A stretch of DNA of 64,000 nt from an uncultured Nocardioides sp. (GTDB lineage Bacteria; Actinomycetota; Actinomycetes; Propionibacteriales; Nocardioidaceae), in contig NZ_CANLDB010000005.1 of the NCBI RefSeq assembly GCF_947489365.1, positions 124,001-188,000 on the forward strand, in the 5' to 3' direction. Below the pieces are notes generated by a model. It ran no database searches. It was given only the letters and a program-made list of their open reading frames with translations, and was not told the DNA's origin. Numbering within the stretch: position 1 is the stretch's first letter; each line of letters starts with the position of its first letter. This document shows positions 47,397-57,700 of this stretch, one piece after another. Position numbers and translations under genes: made by a program.

Positions 47397-48046
47397 GAGC
47401 GCTCCTCGGACGCCACCGCCCGCACGTGGACACTCACGGCGTACCCGTCGCCGGGGACCCCGGCGGTGGCGTGGTCCCAGCCGGCGTACCGCTGCCGCAG
47501 CACGAGGCCCGCCGCGGCGCACGCGGCGTCCCACTCGGTGAGCGAGGTGACCGGGCAGCCGTCGGGCAGGTGATCGGCGTCGAGGCCGAAGCCGCTGACG
47601 ACGAGCCCGCCGGGGACGACGGCACCGGCGCACCCGGCCGCGACGGCCGGCAACGTGCCGGTCTCGCAGAGGGGCACGACGTTGCCGGCGAGCGCGACGA
47701 GGTCGAAGCCGACGAGGTCGGCGGGCAGGGCGGCGAGGTCCACGCCCCGCCAGGTCAGCGCCGGCGCCGCGGCGCGGGCCACGTCGAGCATGGCCTCGTC
47801 GACGTCGACACCGACGACCTCGTGGCCGAGCCCGGCGAGGCGGACGGCGACCCGACCGGTGCCGCAGCCCGCGTCGAGGACCCGGCTGCCCGGGCCGAGC
47901 AGGCCGGCCAGGAACGTCGCCTCGCCGTGCACGTCGTCACCCGCGGCCTCCGCCTCGGCGAACCGCTGCGCGTAGGCCTCGGCGTACGAGGGACCGGCGT
48001 CCTCGGTGGCGACCCGCTGCCACCGGGTGGACCCGGCGGCGCTCAC
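47393..48046 (-). CDS. Class I SAM-dependent methyltransferase
   Basis: A 217-residue protein. Motif I VLDAGCGTGRVAVRLAGLG, then VVGVDVDEAMLDVAR (acidic loop), FDLVALAGNVVPL and the post-motif GGLVVSGFGLD. It fits the Methyltransf_25/11 type for small molecules. The N terminus WQRVATEDAGPSYAEAYAQR resembles unknown-substrate actinobacterial members. GTG 48046 overlaps the stop of the DUF4333 lipoprotein gene, and its own stop overlaps the sirtuin GTG. Confidence 0.87.
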   Translation of the reverse strand: MSAAGSTRWQRVATEDAGPSYAEAYAQRFAEAEAAGDDVHGEATFLAGLLGPGSRVLDAGCGTGRVAVRLAGLGHEVVGVDVDEAMLDVARAAAPALTWRGVDLAALPADLVGFDLVALAGNVVPLCETGTLPAVAAGCAGAVVPGGLVVSGFGLDADHLPDGCPVTSLTEWDAACAAAGLVLRQRYAGWDHATAGVPGDGYAVSVHVRAVASEERS

Positions 48047-48576
48047 GGGTTGGGCTCGCTCGCCACCTCGATGGAGAAGTTCACGTTCGTGCCGTCGACG
48101 CCGGTCACCTCGACGGCGACGTCGTACTCCTCGCCGTCGGCCTCCAGGGTGCACGTGGCCGTGGCCCCCTGCTCCCCGACGAGGTCCTCGGGGCAGGTCA
48201 CGTCCTCCGGCGCCGTGCCGACCTGCTCGGCGAGCTGCGTGGTGATCTGCTCCTCGACGTCGGGGGCGGCCACCCGCAGGACCCGCAGCTCGTCGGGGAC
48301 CGCCACGTCGAACTCGGCGGTGTCGCCGTCGACGCCCGTCACCTCGACGTCGGCGTCGTACGTCTCGTCGCCGACGCTCACCTCGCAGGTGGTGGTGGCG
48401 CCCTCCTCCGCGTCGAGGTCCTCCGGGCAGTCGACGCCGTCGGGCGCCGAGCCGGACGCGTCCTCGACGGCGGCGGAGACCTGGTCGGTCAGGTCGCCGG
48501 GGTCCACGGTCTGGCCGCACCCGGCCAGCACGGCGACCAGGGCGGCGGCCCCGGCGGCGCGGAGGGGGGCTCTCAT
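48043..48576 (-). CDS. Lipoprotein with two DUF4333 domains
   Basis: A 177-residue lipoprotein; lipobox VLAGC, Cys20. Two copies of the DUF4333 domain: residues ~25-95 (GVDCPEDLDAEEGATTTCEV) and ~105-177 (DVTCPEDLVGEQGATATCTL), each with a Cys pair that can form a disulfide. The second copy is nearly identical to the single domain encoded by the next-upstream gene, which shows a recent duplication. Exposed on the outer face of the membrane; function unknown. Confidence 0.85.
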   Translation of the reverse strand: MRAPLRAAGAAALVAVLAGCGQTVDPGDLTDQVSAAVEDASGSAPDGVDCPEDLDAEEGATTTCEVSVGDETYDADVEVTGVDGDTAEFDVAVPDELRVLRVAAPDVEEQITTQLAEQVGTAPEDVTCPEDLVGEQGATATCTLEADGEEYDVAVEVTGVDGTNVNFSIEVASEPNP

Positions 48577-48578
48577 CG

Positions 48579-48893
48579 TCAGTTCGGCTGGTCCGCGACC
48601 TGGATGGAGAAGTTCACGTTGTCACCGTCGACGCCGGTGACCTCGATGGCGACGTCGTACTCCTCGCCGTCGGCCTCCAGGGTGCACGTGGTGGTCGCGC
48701 CCTCCTCGGCCTCGAGGTCGTCGGGGCAGTCGACGTTCTCCGGCTCGGTGCCGACCTGCTCGGTCAGCTGCGAGGTGATCTGCTCCTCGACGTCGCCGGC
48801 GGAGACGGTGCTCGCGCACCCGCCCAGCAGGCCCAGCGCGAGGGTGGCGCCGGCGGCGAGGGCGAGGCGGGACGGAAGGGTGCGAGCGGACAC
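48579..48893 (-). CDS. Lipoprotein with one DUF4333 domain
   Basis: A 104-residue lipoprotein; lipobox LLGGC, Cys26. Domain: VEEQITSQLTEQVGTEPENV, CPDDLEAEEGATTTC, LEADGEEYDVAIEVTGVDGD. GGAGG lies 6 bases before GTG 48893. Two bases separate its stop from the start of the two-domain paralog. Function unknown. Confidence 0.85.
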   Translation of the reverse strand: MSARTLPSRLALAAGATLALGLLGGCASTVSAGDVEEQITSQLTEQVGTEPENVDCPDDLEAEEGATTTCTLEADGEEYDVAIEVTGVDGDNVNFSIQVADQPN

Positions 48894-48957
48894 GGAGACC
48901 TCCGGGGTCAGGGTGCGAGCGGGACGGCGACAGTCTGCCCTACGGCCCCCGTCGCGC

Positions 48958-49605
48958 TCAGGAACGGCTGATGGAGACGGCCAGCGCGACGAGGTGGCCC
49001 AGGCGGGCGAGCTCGGAGTCGAGGAAGTCCGGACCTCCGCGGCGGCCGATGACGACCGCCTCGGGCGGCTCCCCGCCGGTGACCTCCAGGGGGGCACCGC
49101 ACTGGACGACGTCGCCCTCGCCGTCCGGCAGCCGCGCGGCGCGGTCGAGGCCGGGCCACACGACCGTGTCCGGGGCCGCACCCGTGGCGTGGACGACGTG
49201 GCCCGCGCTGCCCGGCGCGGCCCCCACCTCGGCGGGTCGGACCCGGGCGGCCCAGTCCGCGCGGAACGTCAGCGGCACCAGGTCGACGAGACGGTCGAGC
49301 GCCTGGCTCGGGTTGGCGGTGAGCTCCTCCACGGCCTCGAGGTCCATGAACAGGTTGCCGCCGGCGGCGTACCGGCTGATCCAGATCACCTGCACCCCGT
49401 CGAGCGTGTTGCACGCCGAGACGATCGAGTCGGGCATGTGGCCGGGGGCGAGCTCGAGGAGCACGTCGTCGACCGCGTACCCGTCGTCGCGGTGCTCGAC
49501 GATCTCGATGGCGTCGATGTCGCCGCCCGCCTCACCGATGGCCGTCGCGACGCGGCCCAGCGACCCGGGCACGTCGGGCAGCTCGACCCGGAGCAGGAAC
49601 GGCAT
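48958..49605 (-). CDS. ACT-domain protein
   Basis: A 215-residue protein. Residues 1-75 form an ACT domain (LLRVELPDVPGSLGRVATAI; GGDIDAIEIVEHRDDGYAVD) of the kind that binds amino acids. The C-terminal half (AVVIGRRGGPDFLDSELARL; HLVALAVSISRS) resembles a degenerate GAF-like domain. ATG 49605 has TAGGGT 7 bases upstream and no ribosome-binding site. Role probably regulatory; no catalytic domain. Confidence 0.8.
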   Translation of the reverse strand: MPFLLRVELPDVPGSLGRVATAIGEAGGDIDAIEIVEHRDDGYAVDDVLLELAPGHMPDSIVSACNTLDGVQVIWISRYAAGGNLFMDLEAVEELTANPSQALDRLVDLVPLTFRADWAARVRPAEVGAAPGSAGHVVHATGAAPDTVVWPGLDRAARLPDGEGDVVQCGAPLEVTGGEPPEAVVIGRRGGPDFLDSELARLGHLVALAVSISRS

Positions 49606-49612
49606 GCCGATG

Positions 49613-49618
49613 ACCCTA
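49613..49618 (-). promoter_or_regulatory. Leaderless -10 of the ACT-domain gene
   Basis: TAGGGT on the minus strand, 7 bases before ATG 49605. It overlaps the last codons of recD (stop at 49616). Confidence 0.6.
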
Positions 49619-51391
49619 GCGATCCGTGGCCGCGAGGCGCTGCCGCAACCCGGTGGCGCGCTGGGCGCGGGCCTCGACGGCACGGCGGACCGAGGCCTCC
49701 GAGCCGACGACACGGACGCGACGCTGCGCCCGGGTGACCGCCGTGTAGAACAGCTCGCGGGTCAGCAGCCGGGAGTCCTCCTCGGGCAGCAGGACCGTCA
49801 CGGTGCCCGCCTGGCTGCCCTGACTCTTGTGCACCGTCATCGCGTGCATGGTCTCCAGCGCGCCGATCCGACCGGGCGCCACCTCGCGGCCACCCCCGAA
49901 GAACGCGCGCAGCCTCCCCGCGGAGGGGACGACGACACCGGTCTCGCCGTTGTAGAGGTCGAGCGTGTAGTCGTTCTCGGTGACCAGCAGCGGCCGGCCC
50001 GCGTAGAACGGTCCGTACGTCGGCGCCACCCCGGCGGCCTCGTCGTCCTCGGCGAGCCACCGCTCGACCTGGCGGTTCCACCACCCGACGCCCCAGGGAC
50101 CCTCGCGGTGGGCGCACAGCAGACGGTGGGTGTCGAGACCGGCCAGCGCCGCGTCGACGTCGCCGCGGCGGGCGGCGTCGCGCACCTCCCGGGCCGCACC
50201 GAGACTGGCGTCCCGCAGCGCCTCCGCCGCCTCCTCGGGTCCGTCGACGGCCACGAGCCCCACCTCGTCGGAGTCCCGGGAGAGGACCGCCATGACGCCG
50301 TCGGCGTCGCCCTCCCGCAGGCGCTCGGCGAGGTCGTTGATGTCGGGGGTCGAGCGGTGGTTGGTGCGCAGCGCCGCGACGGGCAGGCTGGTGGGGCCGG
50401 CCGCGTCGACGAGGTCGCCGAGCACGGCCCCTGCGCCCACGGAGGTCAGCTGCTCCGGGTCTCCGACGAGCAGCAGCCGCGCCTGCGGACGGACGGCCTC
50501 CAGCAGGCGACCGGTCATCGTCAGGTCGACCATGGACGACTCGTCGACCACGACCACGTCGTGACCGAGGCGGTTGCCGCGGTGGTGGCGGAACCGCGTG
50601 GCGTTGTCGGGGCGCCACCCGAGCAGGCGGTGCAGCGTGACGCCGGCCAGCCGGGGCGCCCGGGCGACGAGCTCGGCCGCGGCCGGCTGGTCCGCGAGGT
50701 CGGCCAGCTCCGCACGGATGGCCTCCTCGAGCCGCGTCGCGGCCTTGCCGGTCGGCGCGGCCACGGCGACCGAGAGCCGCTCGCCGCGGGCGTGGGCCTG
50801 GTCGGCGAGCAGCAGCAGCACGCGGGCGACCGTCGTGGTCTTGCCGGTCCCGGGTCCGCCCGTCAGCAGGGCGGTGCGGGAACGGACGGCGACCGCGGCG
50901 GCGTCGCGCTGCTCGTCGCTGAAGTGCTCCCCGGCCAGCGCGGCGAGGGCCGCGGCCAGGCGGGCCTCGTCGACTCCCGGCACCGGCAGCGCCGCGCGGG
51001 CGAGCAGGTCGTCGGCGACCTGCGTCTCGAGCCGGTGGTAGCGGTCCAGGTAGACCAGGCCGCCGTCGACGTGGAGCATCCCGGCCCGCGTCAGCGGCGA
51101 GGCCGCGACCGCGTCGCGCCAGGCCGCGGGCTCTGGCCAGGGCAGGTCGGCGAGGTCGCGGACGTCGTCGAGGTCCAGGGCGACGGCGCCGCGCCGTACC
51201 GCGCGGACCAGGAGCGCGACCGCCAGCACCACGCTGTCGTCGTCCTCCCCGCCGAGCGCGGCGGTCCGGCGGGCGACGTGCACGTCGGCGGCGGTGAGCA
51301 GGCCCGCGGTGTTGCCCGCCGCCAGCAGACCGGTCGCCCGCAGCGCGAGACGGTGGTCCGCGGCGTCGCTGGGCTCGAAGAGCTCGGTCAC
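49616..51391 (-). CDS. recD: RecD subunit of exodeoxyribonuclease V
   Basis: A 591-residue SF1 5'-3' helicase. Walker A LLTGGPGTGKTTTVARVLLL, then VVVVDESSMVDLTM (motif II), LLLVGDPEQLTSVGAGAVL, LRTNHRS and MTVHKSQGSQ (motif V), ending with TAVTRAQRRV. GTG 51391 overlaps the recB stop (GTGA). With RecB and RecC it processes double-strand breaks. Confidence 0.93.
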   Translation of the reverse strand: MTELFEPSDAADHRLALRATGLLAAGNTAGLLTAADVHVARRTAALGGEDDDSVVLAVALLVRAVRRGAVALDLDDVRDLADLPWPEPAAWRDAVAASPLTRAGMLHVDGGLVYLDRYHRLETQVADDLLARAALPVPGVDEARLAAALAALAGEHFSDEQRDAAAVAVRSRTALLTGGPGTGKTTTVARVLLLLADQAHARGERLSVAVAAPTGKAATRLEEAIRAELADLADQPAAAELVARAPRLAGVTLHRLLGWRPDNATRFRHHRGNRLGHDVVVVDESSMVDLTMTGRLLEAVRPQARLLLVGDPEQLTSVGAGAVLGDLVDAAGPTSLPVAALRTNHRSTPDINDLAERLREGDADGVMAVLSRDSDEVGLVAVDGPEEAAEALRDASLGAAREVRDAARRGDVDAALAGLDTHRLLCAHREGPWGVGWWNRQVERWLAEDDEAAGVAPTYGPFYAGRPLLVTENDYTLDLYNGETGVVVPSAGRLRAFFGGGREVAPGRIGALETMHAMTVHKSQGSQAGTVTVLLPEEDSRLLTRELFYTAVTRAQRRVRVVGSEASVRRAVEARAQRATGLRQRLAATDR

Positions 51392-54300
51392 GACGCACCC
51401 CCGCGCAGGTCGGCCCCGTCGAGCAGGTCGGACATGGCGGTCACCAGCGCGGTCGGGGGCCGCCAGGCGAAGACACCGCACGGCTGGCCGTCGACCACGG
51501 GCGTGTCAGCGCCGGCCATGCCGCGCAGGTACAGGTACAGCACGCCCCCGAGGTGGCGTGCCGGGTCGTACCCGGGACGGCGCCAGCGGAGGAAGCGGTG
51601 CAGGACGACGGCGTACAGCAGCGCCTGGAGAGGGTAGTCGGAGTGCGTCATGGCCTCCGCCAGGGCGTCGGGCGTGTAGCGGCCCGCGGTGAGGGGCTCG
51701 TCGAAGCCGCCGAGCCAGTTGGTCTTGTAGTCGACGACAAGGTACCGCTCGTCGGGCGCGGTGCCCGCGCGCAGGACGACGTCGACGGACCCGGTGAGGT
51801 AGCCGCGGAGGCTCTGCCGGCCCAGCGGGCCGCGCAGGGTGGCGGCGTACGGGCGCACCGGGTCGTCCGCTGGGAGGTGCTGCTCGAGCAGGGGGGCGAG
51901 CTCGCCCAGCAGGACCTCGCGTGCCCCGGGCCCGTCGTCACCGGGGCCACCGCGGTCGCCGCCGGCGAGGGGGAGCTCGAACTCCATCTCGACCAGCCGC
52001 TCCGCGAGGGGGAGGTCGCGCAGCCGTGCGCCCTCCGCCAGGGGTCCGAGCGGGGTGTCGCAGGCGGCCACCAGGGCGTCGAGGACGAGGTCGGGGTCGA
52101 CCGCGACGGCCCACTGGTCGCCCTGCTCGGCCACGTGGCCGGCGAGCTCGGCGCGCCAGTCGGCGGCGGCCGGGTCGGCGAGCTCCAGGACCGCGTGCAC
52201 GAGCGAGCCGAACGTGGCCCCGGTCGGCAGCGTCGCCATCGGGGAGACCACGTCGGCGACCCCCGTGGGCAGGCCGAGGGCCGGAGCGGTCCCCGTCGGC
52301 GCGACGGCCTCGTCGTCGCGGACCTGGACCTCCGGCTCGCTGGTGGGCGGCAGGACGGCGCCCTGGTCGGGGCCGGCGGCGAGGTTGTCGAGCCGACTCA
52401 GGGACGAGTAGGAGCTGCGGCGCCAGTCGGTGTCGACCGTGCGGGTGAAGCGGCGCACCGCGAGGGCCGGGTCGGGGCGCGAGGGCAGCGGCGGGCCGCC
52501 GTCGGGGTGGTCGGCGCGCTCCACGACCGGTCCGCCCGCGGCCTCCCAGGCCGCGAGCCGGGCGGCCATCTCGTCGTCCGACGGGGGCGTCGGGGCCACG
52601 GGCACCACCGGGGAGCCGGGCTCGCGCATCAGCAGCCGGTGGAGCGGGGACGCCACGACGTTCGAGGTCGGCGTCCACCAGGTGACGACCTGGGACTGCG
52701 CCCGCGTCATGGCGACGTACAGGTAGCGGAGCCACTCCCCCGCCTCCTCGGCGTGCCAGCGCGCGACGTGGTCGGACCAGCCGTCGCCGCCGTTGCCGAC
52801 GTTGCGGCAGCGGGTGCCGTCGGCGTCGTGGAAGAGGGGGCGGTTCGGGTCGGGCACCCAGCGGTCGGCGACGGCGGGGAGGTACACCACCGGGTACTCG
52901 AGGCCCTTGGAGGCGTGGATCGTCACGAGCTGCACCGCCGCCGCGTCGGAGTCGAGGCGCCGGGTGCGCTCGGCGCCCTTGCGCTCGCGGCCCAGCCTCA
53001 CCTGCTCGCGCAGCCACCCGAGGAGGGAGACCAGGCCGAGCCGCTCGGTCAGGGCGGCCTCGTGCAGCAGCTCGCCGACGTGACGGAGGTCGGTGAGCTG
53101 CCGCTCGCCGCCGACGACCCGCAGCACCCGGGCGGGCAGGCCACCGGCGGTGGCGGTCTCGAGGACGGCGGCGACGCCACGCTGGCGGAACAGCTCGGTC
53201 CAGCCGCGGAAGGTCTCGGCGACCGCGTCGGTGACCTCCTCGCCCCCGGCGTCCAGCTCGGCGGCGCCCAGCCCGACGAACGAGGTGAGGGCGGCGGCCC
53301 GCACGCGTGCGCTGCGGTGGGGCTGCTCCAGGGCCTCGAGGAGGACCACCCACTCGTCGGCCGCGGGGGTCGCGAACACGCTCCCCCCGCCCGCGATGAC
53401 GGCGGGGACGCCCTCGGCGAGCAGGGCGTCCCGGGCCGCGGCGAGGTCGGCGTGGCGGTAGGCCACGACCGCGACGTCGCGGGCCTGGACCGCCCGGCCG
53501 CACCAGGTCGCCCCGGAGCCGAGGAGCCGGTGGACGTCGCGGGCGAGGTCGGTGGCGACCCGCGGGCGCGACACCTTGACGGCGACCAGGCCGTCGCGTC
53601 CCCGCCGGTCGAAGTCGTCGGTGCGCAGCGTCCGGAGCCGGAACGGCGGCAGCGGGGCCCCGTCCGCGCCGAGGAGCCGGCTGCCGCCGTGGTGGGCGAC
53701 CACGTCGCCGACCGTGATCCCCTCGCCCAGCTCGGCGCCGCCGAGCAGGACCTGGAGCCGCTCCAGCAGCGCGCTGTCGCTGCGCCGGTTGACGCCGAGC
53801 GAGCGGCGGGCGCCCGCGGTGGCCGCGGCCTCAAGGTAGGTGGAGACGTCACCGCCGCGGAAGGCGTAGATGGCCTGCTTGGGGTCGCCGATCAGGACCA
53901 TCGTGGCGTGCCCGGAGAAGGCACGGTCCAGGACCTGCCACTGCACCGGGTCGGTGTCCTGGAACTCGTCGACGAGGACGATCCGCCAGCGGCGGCGCAT
54001 GCGGAGGCGGGCGGCGCCGTCCTCGTCGGCGAGCGCGTCGGCCAGCCGGCTCAGCAGGTCGTCGTAGGACAGGATCCCCTGGCGGCGCTTGCGGCGGTCC
54101 ACCTCGCGGCGCACCGCCCGGGCGAAGGCGACCTTGCGTCCCTCGGTCGTGGTGCGGTCCGCGTCGGCGGGCTCGAGCCGGGCCTGCGGGTCGCCGACCG
54201 CGTCGGCGGCGATCGCGCGGGCGGTTTCGTGGTCGAAGACGGGCGGGGCGTCGGCGTAGGCGAAGGCGCGCAGGTAGAGGTCGTCGACGACCTCGCCCAG

Positions 54301-54771
54301 CAGCTCGTCGAGGTTCTCCACGAGCTGCGAGGACGGGTCGACGTCGCCCGCGACGCCGAGCGAGTCGAGCACCAGGCTGCAGAACTGGTGGGTGGTCACG
54401 ATGGTCGCGGCGTCGTACGCCGCCAACGCCTCGCGCACCCGCACCCGGCCGGCCGCCCGCTCCGCGTCGGGCAGGTCGCGCAGGAGCCGGACGAGGTCGG
54501 AGTCCGTCTCGGCGGTCTCGTCGTCCTCCCCGGCGAGCACGCGCTCCGCCTCGACCAGCTGGGCGCGGACACGCTCGCGCAGCTCGCGGCTGGCCGCGCG
54601 CCCGAACGTGACGACGAGCATGTCGTCGAGCCGGGCGTGGCCGGACACCACCATGCGGGTCACGAGCGCACCGATCGTCCAGGTCTTGCCGGTGCCGGCG
54701 CTGGCCTCCAGCAGGACGGTGCCGACCGGGAGGTCCGCGGTGACGTCGAACGGGCTCGGCGACGTGGTCAC
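51388..54771 (-). CDS. recB: RecB subunit of exodeoxyribonuclease V
   Basis: A 1127-residue helicase-nuclease. Motif I LLEASAGTGKTWTIGALVTR; motif II VLVDEFQDTDPVQWQVLDRA; motif III LIGDPKQAIYAFRGGDVSTY; VTIHASKGLEYPVVYLP; YVAMTRAQSQV. The C-terminal nuclease domain keeps YLVVDYKTNWLG (Asp and Lys of the DxK site). GTG 54771 overlaps the recC stop. It is the 3'-5' motor and the nuclease of the complex. Confidence 0.93.
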   Translation of the reverse strand: MTTSPSPFDVTADLPVGTVLLEASAGTGKTWTIGALVTRMVVSGHARLDDMLVVTFGRAASRELRERVRAQLVEAERVLAGEDDETAETDSDLVRLLRDLPDAERAAGRVRVREALAAYDAATIVTTHQFCSLVLDSLGVAGDVDPSSQLVENLDELLGEVVDDLYLRAFAYADAPPVFDHETARAIAADAVGDPQARLEPADADRTTTEGRKVAFARAVRREVDRRKRRQGILSYDDLLSRLADALADEDGAARLRMRRRWRIVLVDEFQDTDPVQWQVLDRAFSGHATMVLIGDPKQAIYAFRGGDVSTYLEAAATAGARRSLGVNRRSDSALLERLQVLLGGAELGEGITVGDVVAHHGGSRLLGADGAPLPPFRLRTLRTDDFDRRGRDGLVAVKVSRPRVATDLARDVHRLLGSGATWCGRAVQARDVAVVAYRHADLAAARDALLAEGVPAVIAGGGSVFATPAADEWVVLLEALEQPHRSARVRAAALTSFVGLGAAELDAGGEEVTDAVAETFRGWTELFRQRGVAAVLETATAGGLPARVLRVVGGERQLTDLRHVGELLHEAALTERLGLVSLLGWLREQVRLGRERKGAERTRRLDSDAAAVQLVTIHASKGLEYPVVYLPAVADRWVPDPNRPLFHDADGTRCRNVGNGGDGWSDHVARWHAEEAGEWLRYLYVAMTRAQSQVVTWWTPTSNVVASPLHRLLMREPGSPVVPVAPTPPSDDEMAARLAAWEAAGGPVVERADHPDGGPPLPSRPDPALAVRRFTRTVDTDWRRSSYSSLSRLDNLAAGPDQGAVLPPTSEPEVQVRDDEAVAPTGTAPALGLPTGVADVVSPMATLPTGATFGSLVHAVLELADPAAADWRAELAGHVAEQGDQWAVAVDPDLVLDALVAACDTPLGPLAEGARLRDLPLAERLVEMEFELPLAGGDRGGPGDDGPGAREVLLGELAPLLEQHLPADDPVRPYAATLRGPLGRQSLRGYLTGSVDVVLRAGTAPDERYLVVDYKTNWLGGFDEPLTAGRYTPDALAEAMTHSDYPLQALLYAVVLHRFLRWRRPGYDPARHLGGVLYLYLRGMAGADTPVVDGQPCGVFAWRPPTALVTAMSDLLDGADLRGGAS

Positions 54772-57700
54772 AGGCCCCTCACCTCCTCGTGGGCCAGGAG
54801 CGGCTCCCAGACCCTGCGGGCGGCCGACGGCAGGCCCGCCTCGAGCAGGACGCGCAACGGCGTCGCGGGACCCCAGACCCGCACGTGCGCGGCCTCGGCG
54901 TCCTCCTTCGGGAAGGCGCGGGGGTTGTGCACGTCGGTCACCCACTCCTTGGCGGCCTCCTCCGCGGGGTCGATGCGTGAACCGCCCGCGCGCCGGGCGG
55001 CCGCCGCGGCGTACGCCTCGCCGGTCTCCGCGGGGAGCGGCATCGGCTGCCGCAGGCCCGCGTCGCGCAGGCGCACCAGGTCGGCGAGCAGCGCCGGGCC
55101 CCGGTCGTGCACCCCTCCGGCGAGCGCGCGTCGCGCCCCGCGGGAGGCGCGGCCGACCGCGTGGGAGGTCCAGGGCGTGGCGACGTCCTGTGCGGACAGC
55201 GCCAGGAGGTCCACCCACCCGGCCAGCCGGTGGGTGGCCTTGAGGCGGGAGTACCCGAGACGGACCACCCGGTCGGCGTGGACACCGGTGACCGTGCCGA
55301 CGACGCGGCGCCCCGCGAGGTCGCCGCCCAGCTCGACGTCCACGTCGACCGCCCGGGGTCCTCCCTCGCGGAGCGCGACGGTGCTGTTCCACAGCTGCTG
55401 GCACTCCTGCGCGACCTCGCGCAGGGAGGCCTCGCCGAGCTGGCCGGGCCCCAGCCGACCCCCGAGCAGCTCGGCGTGGAGCAGGGCGTCGACGTCGGCA
55501 CCCGCGAGCATCTCGCGCAGCAGGTGGTCCCCCATCTCCCACTTCGCCAGCTGCTTCAGGGTGACGGGGATCGCCGTCGCCTTCTCGCCGACGAGGCGGG
55601 ACGTCGCCACGTCGAGGCGCTCCCGCAGGAACGTCGCCACCGGCCGGGCCAGGAACCGGCGGAGGTCGTCGAGGGAGACCTCGGTCTCGACCGGGCGCTC
55701 CGGGAGGGGGCCGGTCAGCAGCGGCGCGGGCTCGTGGCGGTCCGCCACCAGGGCCCGGGCGCCCGCCAGGCTGGTGGGGTCGAAGCCGAAGGGCCGCCGG
55801 TCGGGTCCCTCCAGCCCGTCGACCGCCCACTCCGGCGGGTCGTCGGCGGGGGGCCCGCCCTTGAGGTTGCGGGGGTCGTGGGCCTGGAGGGGGTGGCGCA
55901 CGACGACCCGGTGGCCGTCGGGGAGGGTCGCCGTCCGCTCGGCGGCGTCGACGAGCTCGCCGAGCGGCACGGCGGGCGGTCGGCGCGCGCCGGTGTGCTC
56001 GTCCGCGCCGTCGTAGGTCACGACCAGGTGCTCCCCGGCGGCCAGCACCGCGTCGAGGAGGAGCTGGCGGTCCTCACCGCGCGCGTCGCGCTCCCCGGTC
56101 AGGGGCCGCCGGGCGAGCACGTCGTCGCCGTCCGGCACGGCCGCGCGGGGGAACGTGTCGTCGGAGAGGCCGAGCAGGCACACGACGCGGTGGGGCACCG
56201 ACCGCATCGGCTTCATCGTGGCCACCGTCAGCGTGCCGGTGCGGAAGTTGGCGCGGGTCGCCCGGGACGTGAGCCGGGTGGCGAGCATGGCGCGGGCGTC
56301 GGCGAGGCCGAGCTCGGCGGCGCCGTCCCCACCCTGCGCGGCCCGGTCCAGCTCGCGCTCGAGCTGCGACCACTGCCAGACCTCGTCGGCGGGCACGTCA
56401 CCCAGCGCTCGGACGCCGTCGCGCAGCGCGGCGGTCCACACCCTCACCGGCCCGGCCTCCTCGAGGGCGCGCAGGCAGCCGTCGAGGCGGTCCACCATCT
56501 CGGCGAGACGCCCGGCTAGCTCGACCTCCCCGCTGCCCACGTCGTCGAGGGGCAGCCCCCGACCCACGTGGCGGTGGTCGTCGCCGCTCATCGCCACGCC
56601 CAGCAGCACGCGGTCGAGCCCGGCCCGCCAGGTGTTGTGCCCGAAGGACTGCATCGCGAACGGTGCGCGGGCCTCCTCGTCGAGCCCCCACCGGACCCCC
56701 GCGGCCTCGACCCATCGCTGCACCCGGTCGAGGTCGTCGTCGTCCAGCGCGAAGCGCCGGCGGACGACGTCGGAGGCCATCACGTCGAGGACCTCGGTGG
56801 TGGTGACCCGGCCGCCGCTCAGCTGCAGCAGCCGGTCGGCCAGGGCCAGCAGCGGGTTGGTGCTGCCCGGGGAGCGGTCGGCCAGCCGCACCCGGAGGCG
56901 GTGCCCCGGGTGCACCGCGGGCGCCAGGTCGCCCCGGTCGGACGAGGAGAGCCCGAACCCCGCCGAGACCAGGGGCGCGAAGGCCTCGATGTCGGGGCAC
57001 ATGACCACGATGTCGCGGGGCTCGAGGGTGGGGTCGTCCTCGAGCAGCCCGACGAGGACCTCGCGCAGCACGTCGACCTGCCGCGACGGGCCGTGGCAGG
57101 CGTGGACCTGCAGGCTGCGGTCGTCGGCCGCGACCACCCGCGACTCCCGGGTGGCCGGGTCGGGGGCGGTGTCGGCGCGCAGGTCGGCCCGCAGCCAGTT
57201 GAGCAGCGTGGTCGCCTCCGGCTCCGGCGGCACCGTGACGGCGGCGTCGGGGAGGTGCGCCAGGGCGCGACCGAGCTCGCGGGAGTCGCGGCCCAGGGAG
57301 GCGAGCAGCGGGTGACCACCGAGGTCGGCGGTGGCGTCCTCGGCGCGGGGCACGGGTCCGCCGGGCGCCGCGGCGCGGACGGCGTCCCACAGGACGGCGG
57401 ACGGCACGGGCAGCCAGAGGTGGACGTCGCGGTGCTCGCCGAGCGAGGTGAGGAGCTCCACCTCGCTCGCGGGCAGGCGGGTGTGGCCGACCAGCGAGAG
57501 GCGGCCCGGCAGGGCCAGGCCGTCGCCCCCGGCGGCGAGGCGGTCGAGCACCGTGGCCTGCCGCTCGTCGGGCGGAGGCGCGCCGACGCGGGGCAGCAGC
57601 CGCCGCCACAGCTCGGCCTGCCAGATCAGGTCGGCCTCGAGCGGGCGTCCGGTGCCGTCGGTGTCGTCGCCGGCCCGCCAGGCGGTGACCAGGCCCGGCC

